This document shows, one piece after another, positions 34,160-41,561 of a DNA stretch of 64,000 nucleotides. The notes beneath the pieces are model-generated. The model searched no databases and was not told where the DNA came from. It saw only the letters and a list, made by a program, of their open reading frames with translations. The position numbers were made by a program, and so were the translations under genes. Origin of the DNA: CAYUZU01 sp964448675 (lineage in GTDB: Bacteria > Planctomycetota > Phycisphaerae > UBA1845 > Fen-1342); assembly GCA_964448675.1 (NCBI GenBank), contig CAYUZU010000006.1, positions 124,001 through 188,000 on the forward strand, written 5' to 3'. Positions within the stretch are counted from its first letter, which is position 1, and each line of letters begins with the position of its first letter.

Positions 34160-35233
34160 TCACCGCGTTTCCCAAACCTCGGCGTTGGCCGCCGGCGCTT
34201 CCTCGGCGCCGGGGGGCGGCGGTGGGGGCAGGGCGTCCTGCAGAATCTCGCGCACCATGAGCCCCACAGCCTTGCGGCTGAGGATCACCAGGACGAACGC
34301 CAGGAAGCCGAAGCCCATCACGCCGAACGTGCCCATGACCTGCAGCAGTTGCAACAGCGGGGGCGGGGGTGGCGCTTCGACGAGGACGGCATCGGGCGGC
34401 GCCTGGCCGGCGTTGGTGATGGCGTCGGCGGCGCCGACGGCGATGGACTGCAGCGACGACTGGCGGAAGCCACCCTTGACCGTCACGATCTGCACGACGA
34501 GGGTCAGTGTCGCCGACAGGAGCAGGCACCAGCAGATGACGCGGGCGAAGCCTTCGAGGGCCGGTCGCGACAGGCGCGAGAGCAGATGTGCCAGGAAGCC
34601 CACGATCATCACCGGCACAAAGAGGAACAGCGTGGTGTTCAGGGGCTCGACGACGGTGCGGATCGCAGAGCGCGTCTCCTCGGGCATGGTGCCAGGCGGC
34701 AGCAGCGCGACGCCCCAGCCCGCGACGAAGCCGACCGCGATCAGGCCGACCGACCAGCGCAGCCACGAGCGCAGGATGATGTCGTACCGCGTTGAATCGT
34801 CGGGCCGCGGTGTGGTGAACATGTAGATCGATACCAGCTGCAGCACCTTGGCCGGGATGAAGGTCAGCAACGCGATCACGCCGAGTTCGGTCATGCTGAG
34901 CGAGACGGGTTGGTCATGGGCCGCCGCGGCGACGTAGCTCAGCAGCATCCACCCCACGAATGCCGCCACACCGGCAATGAACAGGCCGACGGAGACGATC
35001 ACCAGCGTGAGGCCGTGGCGCACGCGCCGCAGCCAGGGCACCGGTGCGTAGCGATGATGGAACGTGCGCCAGGAGCGCTCGACCGGCGCCTGGCACTGAC
35101 CGCACGCGCTGTCGCGCGGCCGATCGACGACGCTCTTGCCGCAATTGACACAGCGCAGCTTCTCCGGGACCGGGACCGGCTTGGCCGGCGGCGCGGTCTC
35201 GGTGACGGGTGGCGGTGTCGAAACGGACGTCAT
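34160..35233 (-). CDS. Zinc-ribbon membrane protein (divergent paralogue 3)
   Basis: 357 aa from ATG 35233 (GGAGA 8 nt upstream; an in-frame extension to 35272 lacks a ribosome site). Two CxxC pairs, CVNCG and CGQC, spaced like the other ribbons but without the YNLRTL core. Then RYAPVPWLRRVRHGL and about six helices, ending in a Pro-rich tail (PPPPPPG). Same family layout as paralogues 1 and 2 next door. Confidence 0.72.
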   Translation of the reverse strand: MTSVSTPPPVTETAPPAKPVPVPEKLRCVNCGKSVVDRPRDSACGQCQAPVERSWRTFHHRYAPVPWLRRVRHGLTLVIVSVGLFIAGVAAFVGWMLLSYVAAAAHDQPVSLSMTELGVIALLTFIPAKVLQLVSIYMFTTPRPDDSTRYDIILRSWLRWSVGLIAVGFVAGWGVALLPPGTMPEETRSAIRTVVEPLNTTLFLFVPVMIVGFLAHLLSRLSRPALEGFARVICWCLLLSATLTLVVQIVTVKGGFRQSSLQSIAVGAADAITNAGQAPPDAVLVEAPPPPPLLQLLQVMGTFGVMGFGFLAFVLVILSRKAVGLMVREILQDALPPPPPPGAEEAPAANAEVWETR

Positions 35234-35452
35234 GCGACGTCTCCTGCTGATGCCGTGTTTTATGGGCCGCACGCCGGGCGGCCGCTGCGGTATTGATGAA
35301 TATGTATCGACCGGATGGACCGGCGGCTTCGGTAGGCGGCCGGCGTGGCGGCGCCGTGCGGGTGGCCGCGGGATCCGTTATTCTCGCCGCTGCCGGGGAC
35401 CGCCGCGGAGCGGTCGGCGGGTACGCGAGCACGGCGACGCGGGAGTCGGAGA

Positions 35453-36295
35453 ATGCGGTTTCTGTCGGTGCTGGGGCTATTGGCCGGTGTTTGTGTAGGG
35501 TGCAGTTCGCCCATGCGGGTCATGTCGTTCAATATCCGCTATGCGACGGACGCCGACGGCGTCAATCGGTGGTCGAACCGCACGGATCTGGTACTGGCGA
35601 CGATTCGGGCCAGCGAGCCGGACATCATCGGGTTTCAGGAGATGCTCGCCGCGCAGGCGGACTTCGTGCAGGGCGTGTTGCCCGCGTACGAATTCGTTGG
35701 CGTGGGGCGGATCGACGGGCGACGCGAAGGCGAAATGTGTGCGGTCATGTACCGCCGCGCGGCGTTTGTGCTGGTCGATCACGGGCACACGTGGTTGAGC
35801 GAGCAGCCGGAGGTGATCGGGTCGCGTGGCTGGGATGCGGCGTGCGAGCGGATGGTGACGTGGGTGAAGCTGCAGACGCGAACGACGCCGGCGCGGACGT
35901 TCTACGTGTTCAACACGCACTTCGACCATCGCGGCGCGCGGGCGCGGCTGGAATCAGCGAAGCTGGTGCGCGAGTTACTCACCCAGCGCAACGATGCGCC
36001 GATCATCCTGACCGGCGATTTCAACTGTGCGCCGGGGTCGCCGCCGTACGCGGTGCTGGTGGATGAGGGCCCGCTGCATGACAGCTACGTGCTGGCCGGG
36101 GTCGAGGAAGAAGAGTGCGGGACCTACAACGGCTTCGACGGGCGGCGCGGCGGGGCGCGGATTGACTGGATCCTGGTGAGTGACAATATCGAGGTGGTCG
36201 CCGCGGAGATCGACCGGCGGTCATTCGAACGCGACGGCAGGGAAAGTTATCCGTCCGACCATTTTCCGGTGACGGCGACGGTGCGCCTGCCGTGA
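35453..36295 (+). CDS. Endonuclease/exonuclease/phosphatase-family lipoprotein
   Basis: 280 aa from ATG 35453 (GGGAG 8 nt upstream). Lipobox LLAGVCVGC, so it is exported. EEP fold: MSFNIRYATDADGVNRWSNR, DIIGFQEMLAAQ (metal-binding Glu), NTHFDHRG, LTGDFNCAPGS and SDHFPVTA (catalytic His). The extracytoplasmic location argues for nuclease or phosphodiesterase work on external substrates. A second EEP protein is encoded at 60.5 kb. Confidence 0.9.
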   Translation: MRFLSVLGLLAGVCVGCSSPMRVMSFNIRYATDADGVNRWSNRTDLVLATIRASEPDIIGFQEMLAAQADFVQGVLPAYEFVGVGRIDGRREGEMCAVMYRRAAFVLVDHGHTWLSEQPEVIGSRGWDAACERMVTWVKLQTRTTPARTFYVFNTHFDHRGARARLESAKLVRELLTQRNDAPIILTGDFNCAPGSPPYAVLVDEGPLHDSYVLAGVEEEECGTYNGFDGRRGGARIDWILVSDNIEVVAAEIDRRSFERDGRESYPSDHFPVTATVRLP

Positions 36296-36337
36296 ATGCG
36301 GTTTCCACGGGCTGCACCCGCCCCGCGAGCCGGCACC

Positions 36338-36390
36338 GATCAACTGAAGCCTGACAACTGACGACTGAACACTGAGGACTGAAAACCGGC
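36338..36390. repeat. 7-bp-period repeat (ACTGACG type)
   Basis: ACTGA recurs every 7 bp (GACAACTGACGACTGAACAC and onward) between the stops of the EEP lipoprotein gene and the DUF4230 gene. Confidence 0.7.
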
Positions 36391-36398
36391 GACGTCTC

Positions 36399-37004
36399 TC
36401 AGTCCGCCCACTCGATCGTCACGTCCCAGCCCATCTCGTGATAGAACGCCTTCAGCAGGACTTCGGCCTGGCGCTTGGCCTGTGTGACGAAGTCGGGGTG
36501 TCGCACGGACTGCCGGATCGTGTCCTGGGCGGCGCGCATGCAGTCTTCGAGCAGCGGCTGGCGCGGGTCGGCGAACGGATTGATCGCGGCGAGGCCCGTC
36601 TTGTGCAGTTCGTAGACCCGCGTTCGGTCATGGTCGACGCGGGCGCGTTCGGGGGTTGGCGCGGGCAGACGCAGGGTTGCGGTGCGCAGCTCATCGTTGC
36701 GGTCGGCGATCTCGATGGCGCCGAAGTCGACCATGATGTCGGCGTCGCCCTTGACCAGCAGCACCGCCCGGGCCCCCGCGTTGCGCCCCTCGATTACATC
36801 TGCGACCTGCACCCGCAGCACCGCCAGCCGAGCAATGCGACGAATGTCCTCGATGCGCGGACCGACGGAAACGATCTGCGGCGGGGCGGTGTTGTGCCCC
36901 AGATAGAACGCGCCACCGGTGATGGCAGCCAGGCCGGCGACAAGCAGCGGCCAGGCGACAAAGGCCGGCAGCCGCAGGCCGGCGTTATTGCTTGGGCGAG
37001 CCAT
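36399..37004 (-). CDS. DUF4230-family membrane-anchored protein
   Basis: 201 aa. One N-terminal membrane helix (residues 12-36), then a soluble domain with IARLAVLRVQVADVIEG and ARAVLLVKGDADIMVDF, the DUF4230 pattern. Function unknown. The small membrane protein gene directly upstream (18 bp gap) is probably in the same operon. Start ATG 37004 with AAGGA 9 nt upstream. Confidence 0.78.
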   Translation of the reverse strand: MARPSNNAGLRLPAFVAWPLLVAGLAAITGGAFYLGHNTAPPQIVSVGPRIEDIRRIARLAVLRVQVADVIEGRNAGARAVLLVKGDADIMVDFGAIEIADRNDELRTATLRLPAPTPERARVDHDRTRVYELHKTGLAAINPFADPRQPLLEDCMRAAQDTIRQSVRHPDFVTQAKRQAEVLLKAFYHEMGWDVTIEWAD

Positions 37005-37022
37005 GATGGAGCATCCTTGCGA

Positions 37023-37238
37023 TCATGGTTGGGTGGTGGGCGCCACCGAGCGCCAGGTGGGCTGACCGCCGGTGCAGGCCCAGGCATGAATCCACGCGCT
37101 CACGACGAGCACCGCCAGCGCGACGAAGCCGATGAGCAGGCGTTGAAACGGGCGCCGGGGTGATCGCCATGGAAACACCGGGACCTCCGCGACTTCGGGT
37201 CCGATCGGGTCGGCCGTCCATGGCCGACGCAGCCGCAT
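37023..37238 (-). CDS. Small single-pass membrane protein
   Basis: 71 aa from ATG 37238 with AGAGG 5 nt upstream. Basic N-terminus and one helix (FQRLLIGFVALAVLVVSAW), then a short tail with TQP. No family recognised. Probably co-transcribed with the DUF4230 gene. Confidence 0.6.
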   Translation of the reverse strand: MRLRRPWTADPIGPEVAEVPVFPWRSPRRPFQRLLIGFVALAVLVVSAWIHAWACTGGQPTWRSVAPTTQP

Positions 37239-37344
37239 CGTAACCTCTTACAGCGTCAGGATCATGCGGTCGCGGCGGGAGCGGTTGCAGCCAGGTTGTC
37301 GGCCACCGGCCCCGCGCAAGTCCTGCCCGTTTCTTTCATCGGCG

Positions 37345-37380
37345 TTCGACTTTCCGCCACCTAAGTGTATAATCTACACT
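37345..37380 (+). promoter_or_regulatory. Promoter with NrtR-type operator for pncB-nrtR-pncA
   Basis: TTCGAC (37345-37350), a 17-nt spacer and a perfect TATAAT (37368-37373). The -10 lies inside the palindrome AGTGTATAATCTACACT (37364-37380; 6-bp arms AGTGTA/TACACT). This resembles known NrtR boxes, and the second gene encodes an NrtR, so autoregulated repression by occlusion of the -10 is likely. Confidence 0.82.
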
Positions 37381-37397
37381 AAGAAGGGAGGCCGACC

Positions 37398-38876
37398 ATG
37401 TCGCCACTCCGCGACCTTTATGCCCCGTCCCTCGCGCTACTCACCGATCTCTATCAGGTCACCATGGCCTACGGCTACTGGAAGGCCGGCCTGACCGAGC
37501 GCGAGGCGGCGTTTCACCTGTTCTATCGCAGCAACCCGTTCGGCGGCGGCTATACCGTCGCCTGCGGCCTGGCCCACGTGGTTGAGTTCCTCGACGAGTT
37601 CCGCTTTGCCGACTCCGACCTCGCCTACCTTGCCGATTTGCGCGGCAACGACGACCGCCCGCTGTTTGACGCCGCCTTCATGGAGCACTTGCGCGACATG
37701 CGGCTCACTTGCGAGATCGATGCTGTGCCCGAGGGCACCGTCATGTTCGAGCACGAGCCGCTGATGCGCGTCACCGGGCCGATCGTGCAGTGCCAGCTTC
37801 TGGAGACGCCCCTGCTCACGCTGACCAATTTCCCGACGCTGATTGCGACCAAGGCGGCCCGCGTGGCCCTGGCCGCGGGGGACGACCCGGTGCTCGAGTT
37901 CGGCCTGCGCCGTGCCCAGGGCGTCGACGGCGGCGTCACCGCCAGTCGGGCGGCGTACGTTGGCGGCTGCGCGGCGACGTCGAACGTGCTCGCCGGCAAG
38001 CACTACGGCATTCCGGTGAAGGGGACGCACGCGCACAGCTGGGTGATGTGCTTTGACTCGGAGCTGGCGTCGTTCGAGACGTACGCCGAGGTGTTGCCGA
38101 ACAACTGCATCTTTCTCGTCGACACCTACGACACGCTGGAAGGGGTGCGACGCGCAGTGCAGGTCGGACACGAACTGCGGGAGCGCGGGCATGAAATGCT
38201 GGGGGTCCGGCTGGATTCGGGCGATCTGGCGTACTTGAGCATCGAGGCGCGCAAGATCCTGGACGAGGGCGGCTTCCCCGACGCCAAGATCGTCGCCAGC
38301 AACAACCTGGACGAGCACCTCATCAACAGCCTCAAGCAGCAGAACGCGAAGATTGACATCTGGGGCGTCGGGACGAAGCTCGCCACGGCGTACGACCAGC
38401 CGGCCCTGGGGGGCGTCTACAAGCTTTCGGCGGTGCGCGACCCGGGGCGGGCCTGGCAGTATCGCGTCAAGCTCTCCGAGCAGAAGAGCAAGATTCCGAC
38501 GCCGGGGGTGTTGCAGGTGCGTCGCTATCGGCACGATGGTGGCGAGTGCCTGGCCGATGCCGTCGTCGATGTCGAGCAGCCGCCCGCCGGTGCCTGCACG
38601 ATTGTCGACCCGCTCGACACGACCCGCCGCAAGACACTGGCGGCGGACAAGCCGTTCGAAGAGCTGCTGGTGCCGGTGTATCGCGACGAGCGCGTGGTCT
38701 ACGAGTCGCCCGCACTGGAGCAGTCGCGCGAGCGCACGCGGCAGCAACTGGCGTCGTTCCACGCCGGCGTGAAGCGGTTCGAGAATCCGCACCGCTATCC
38801 GGCGGGGCTGGAGCTCGGGCTGCACAAGCGGCGCGAGCAACTGATTCTGGTGGCACGTGGCGTCAAGGAGGCGTAG
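37398..38876 (+). CDS. pncB: Nicotinate phosphoribosyltransferase
   Basis: 492 aa, GGGAGG 7 nt before the ATG. LLTDLYQVTMAYGYW, NPFGGGYTVACGLAHVVEFL, EFGLRRAQGVDGG, GTHAHSWVM, LVDTYDT and VRLDSGDLAYLS are diagnostic. It makes nicotinate mononucleotide from nicotinate and PRPP (ATP-coupled), the committed step of the Preiss-Handler salvage route. First gene of a three-gene NAD-salvage operon with its regulator and nicotinamidase. Confidence 0.97.
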   Translation: MSPLRDLYAPSLALLTDLYQVTMAYGYWKAGLTEREAAFHLFYRSNPFGGGYTVACGLAHVVEFLDEFRFADSDLAYLADLRGNDDRPLFDAAFMEHLRDMRLTCEIDAVPEGTVMFEHEPLMRVTGPIVQCQLLETPLLTLTNFPTLIATKAARVALAAGDDPVLEFGLRRAQGVDGGVTASRAAYVGGCAATSNVLAGKHYGIPVKGTHAHSWVMCFDSELASFETYAEVLPNNCIFLVDTYDTLEGVRRAVQVGHELRERGHEMLGVRLDSGDLAYLSIEARKILDEGGFPDAKIVASNNLDEHLINSLKQQNAKIDIWGVGTKLATAYDQPALGGVYKLSAVRDPGRAWQYRVKLSEQKSKIPTPGVLQVRRYRHDGGECLADAVVDVEQPPAGACTIVDPLDTTRRKTLAADKPFEELLVPVYRDERVVYESPALEQSRERTRQQLASFHAGVKRFENPHRYPAGLELGLHKRREQLILVARGVKEA

Positions 38877-38882
38877 CGGGTT

Positions 38883-39572
38883 ATGCCGTACACGTACGAC
38901 TATCCGCGGCCGGCGCTGACGGTGGACTGTGTCGTGTTCGGGCTGGACGAGGAAGCGCTCAAGGTCATGCTGGTCCGGCGCGACCGCGAGCCATTCGCCG
39001 GGCGCTGGGCATTGCCGGGCGGGTTCGTGCACATCGACGAGTCGATTGAGGAGGCGGCGCGGCGCGAGCTGGCGGAAGAGACCGGCCTGCGCGAGGTTTA
39101 TCTTGAGCAGCTCTATACGTTCGGTGCGGTCGAGCGTGACCCACGCGGGCGCGTGGTATCGGTCGCGCATTACGCGCTTGTCAAGATGAGCGACTACGAT
39201 GTGCAGGCGGCGAGCGATGCCCGCGACGCGCGCTGGTTTGTGGTCGAAGAACCGCCGCCGCTGGCGTTCGATCATGACGAGATCCTGGCCACGGCGGTGG
39301 CGCGGCTGCGTGGCAAGGTGCGCTATCGGCCGATCGGGTTCGAGCTGCTGCCGCGCAAGTTCACGCTGTCCCAACTGCAGCGCATGTACGAGCAGGTGCT
39401 CGGCCGCGAACTCGACAAGCGCAACTTCCGCAAGAAGGTGCTGGGGATGGGGCTGCTGATCGAGCTCGACGAGACACAGCGCGATGTGCGGCACCGCGCC
39501 GGGCGGCTGTACCGCTTTGACCAGCGGCGCTATCGCGAGCTCGAACGGCAGGGCGTGGACTTCGAAGTCTGA
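38883..39572 (+). CDS. nrtR: NrtR-type transcriptional regulator (Nudix + winged helix)
   Basis: 229 aa, 6 nt after pncB. The N-terminal Nudix domain has a complete Nudix box (GFVHIDE, then RELAEETGL), so catalytic capacity on ADP-ribose-like compounds may remain. The C-terminal winged helix (FTLSQLQRMYEQVLGRELDK, RNFRKKVLGMGLL) is the NrtR DNA-binding domain. NrtRs repress NAD genes and release DNA on binding ADP-ribose. The candidate operator overlaps the operon promoter, giving a feedback loop. Confidence 0.93.
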   Translation: MPYTYDYPRPALTVDCVVFGLDEEALKVMLVRRDREPFAGRWALPGGFVHIDESIEEAARRELAEETGLREVYLEQLYTFGAVERDPRGRVVSVAHYALVKMSDYDVQAASDARDARWFVVEEPPPLAFDHDEILATAVARLRGKVRYRPIGFELLPRKFTLSQLQRMYEQVLGRELDKRNFRKKVLGMGLLIELDETQRDVRHRAGRLYRFDQRRYRELERQGVDFEV

Positions 39573-39586
39573 GAAAGGAATCGACC

Positions 39587-40261
39587 ATGGATGCACTGGT
39601 GCTCGTGGATGTGCAAAAGGACTTCGCGCCGGGCGGCGCGCTCGAAGTGCCCGAGGGTGACCAGATTATCCCGGTGATCAACCGCCTCATGCCACGGTTC
39701 GCTCTCGTCGTGGCGACCAAGGACTGGCACCCGCCGAACCACAAGTCCTTCGCCAGCCAGCATCCGGGCCACGAGGTTGGGGAGACGATCGAGGTCGCCG
39801 GCCTGGATCAGTATCTATGGCCCGATCACGCGGTGCAGAACACGCCCGGGGCCGAGTTCATCCCCGGCCTCGACACGTCACGGTTTGATCGCGTCTTCCT
39901 CAAGGGTGACGACGTCGAGATCGACAGCTACAGCGGCTTCTTCGACAACGGGCACCGCAAGGCGACCGGCCTGGGCGATTATCTCAAGGAGCGCGGCGTG
40001 ACGGATGTCTACGTCGCCGGACTGGCGACGGATTACTGCGTCAAGTTCACCGTGCTCGATGCTGTCAAGCTGGGCTTCAATACGCATGTGATTGTCGAGG
40101 CCATCCGTGGTGTAAACGTGCAGCCGGGCGACGCGGACCAGGCCCTGCAGGAGATGCAGGACGCGGGCGCCAGGCTTGTCAATGCGGCAGGGTTACAGAG
40201 CAAAGACGCGACAACGTCACAGAGCGATCGCAAGCTGCCTCAACGACAGGCGCGAGCGTGA
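39587..40261 (+). CDS. pncA: Nicotinamidase
   Basis: 224 aa, AAGGA upstream. Isochorismatase fold: catalytic Asp 8 (LVDVQKDF), Lys 106 and Cys 151 (TDYCVKFT); metal ligands D46 and H48 with H52 following (TKDWHPPNH). Converts nicotinamide to nicotinate, the substrate of PncB encoded in the same operon. The last 25 or so residues (QSKDATTSQSDRK region) are encoded by a heptamer repeat and extend past the normal end of the fold. Confidence 0.96.
   Translation: MDALVLVDVQKDFAPGGALEVPEGDQIIPVINRLMPRFALVVATKDWHPPNHKSFASQHPGHEVGETIEVAGLDQYLWPDHAVQNTPGAEFIPGLDTSRFDRVFLKGDDVEIDSYSGFFDNGHRKATGLGDYLKERGVTDVYVAGLATDYCVKFTVLDAVKLGFNTHVIVEAIRGVNVQPGDADQALQEMQDAGARLVNAAGLQSKDATTSQSDRKLPQRQARA
40191..40236. 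repeat. 7-bp-period repeat inside the 3' end of pncA
   Basis: GTTACAG, AGCAAAG, ACGCGAC, AACGTCA, CAGAGCG in register; the same type (as its reverse complement) lies at 61628 after gpmI. Confidence 0.65.
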
Positions 40262-40311
40262 AGAACTCGTGCCCGATCCCTCTGTACGCAGGCGGGGCGT
40301 GCTGGTCGCGG

Positions 40312-41403
40312 TCAGCCGTTCGCGATCCACGCTTCGTTGACGGTGATGTGGCCGATGCGCTCGCGGTTGTCCGAGTACAGGATGTGCACCGCGCCGTCGC
40401 TGTCCTGCATGACCGCCGGATAGGCATACACGCCGTCGCCGGTGACCAGCGTTCGCTTCGTGTACCACGTCACGCCCTCGTCGCCGGAGAGCGCGATCGA
40501 CATCGGATGCCGCAACTCGTTGCTGTCGTTGAAGACGAGCATGAGATTGCCGCTGTGCAGGCGGTGCAGGACAGCGGGGCTGCCCGGGTTCGGAAAACCG
40601 GCGTCCTGCGGCCGAGCCCAGGTGCGGCCCTGGTCGTCCGACGCCGACACCCATAGCCAGCCGGTGCCGGCGTTGCGCATCACGGCGAGCACGCGGCCAC
40701 TGGCGAGTGCGACGATCGACGGCTGCATGCACGCGTGCGGCTGCGGCGTCGTGAGGCTCGCCCGCTGTGACCATGTCGCCCCGTCCTCCGACACGTAGAA
40801 CAGCGAGCGCTGACGCAGGTCGTCATACGCCGGCAGCAGCAGGTGATCGTCCAGCCGAACAGGGGGATGTCGAACATTCAGCCCGAGCGGGCCGGCGATA
40901 CGCTGCGGCTCGCTCCAGGTGACGCCGCCATCGCTAGAGCGCTGCATTTCGACGTGGCTCGTGCTCCAGCCGGTTCCCGTAACGACTGCCTGAAACAGCC
41001 AGACGTTGTTGCCTTCGCTGTAGAGCACGGGGTTGCCGTCCGCCGCGGTGCGGTCGATGTGCAGCGTGGGCGGCTGCCAGGTGTCGCTGTTGGGCGGCTT
41101 GCGCGCCAGGAAGATCGCCGCGCCGTCAAGTTCCTCCGGGCCGGTATAGGAATACCACGCGGCCAGCAGCGTGCCGTCGGGCAGCACCGTGAGCGTCGGC
41201 GCGTGATTGCCGAGCTTGCCGTCAATGCTCGTGAAGACCGACCGCTTGGTATACGTGGATGGCCGGCGGATGATCACCGGCGTCGGTTGATCCCCCGCGT
41301 TGAAGCGCAGCTCGATGTCGGCCGGGGGCACATAGTTCAGAAAGAAACACCCGCTGACCAGGCCGGCGGCGAGCACACACGACAGGATGGCTACGGTACG
41401 CAT
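40312..41403 (-). CDS. BNR/sialidase-like lipoprotein
   Basis: 363 aa from ATG 41403. Signal peptide with lipobox GLVSGC. Four Asp boxes (SxDxGxTW): SSDGGVTW, SEDGATW, SDDQGRTW, SGDEGVTW, on a six-bladed propeller fold; the N-terminal RRPSTYTKRS and NPVLYSEGNN regions fit BNR-repeat proteins annotated as exo-alpha-sialidases. Hydrolysis of sialosides is possible, but the Arg triad cannot be confirmed from this sequence alone. It complements the sialate O-acetylesterase at 23-25 kb. Confidence 0.85.
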   Translation of the reverse strand: MRTVAILSCVLAAGLVSGCFFLNYVPPADIELRFNAGDQPTPVIIRRPSTYTKRSVFTSIDGKLGNHAPTLTVLPDGTLLAAWYSYTGPEELDGAAIFLARKPPNSDTWQPPTLHIDRTAADGNPVLYSEGNNVWLFQAVVTGTGWSTSHVEMQRSSDGGVTWSEPQRIAGPLGLNVRHPPVRLDDHLLLPAYDDLRQRSLFYVSEDGATWSQRASLTTPQPHACMQPSIVALASGRVLAVMRNAGTGWLWVSASDDQGRTWARPQDAGFPNPGSPAVLHRLHSGNLMLVFNDSNELRHPMSIALSGDEGVTWYTKRTLVTGDGVYAYPAVMQDSDGAVHILYSDNRERIGHITVNEAWIANG

Positions 41404-41561
41404 GGCCACGAGCATAGCGGTCCGCGACACCCCCGTCACGCCCCGCGGTCTCACCCGCTTGCAAAGCACCGCTCGGGCCATCAGTATTCGGCGATTCTGA
41501 GGCTGCCGCTGTACCCCAGTGCGTCCGTGATCGGCGGGCGCGTGATCAGGAGTGTCGCCCC

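Noticed and set aside
37437..39596. 719-codon minus-strand frame
   Set aside because: Antisense to pncB and nrtR, both firmly identified.
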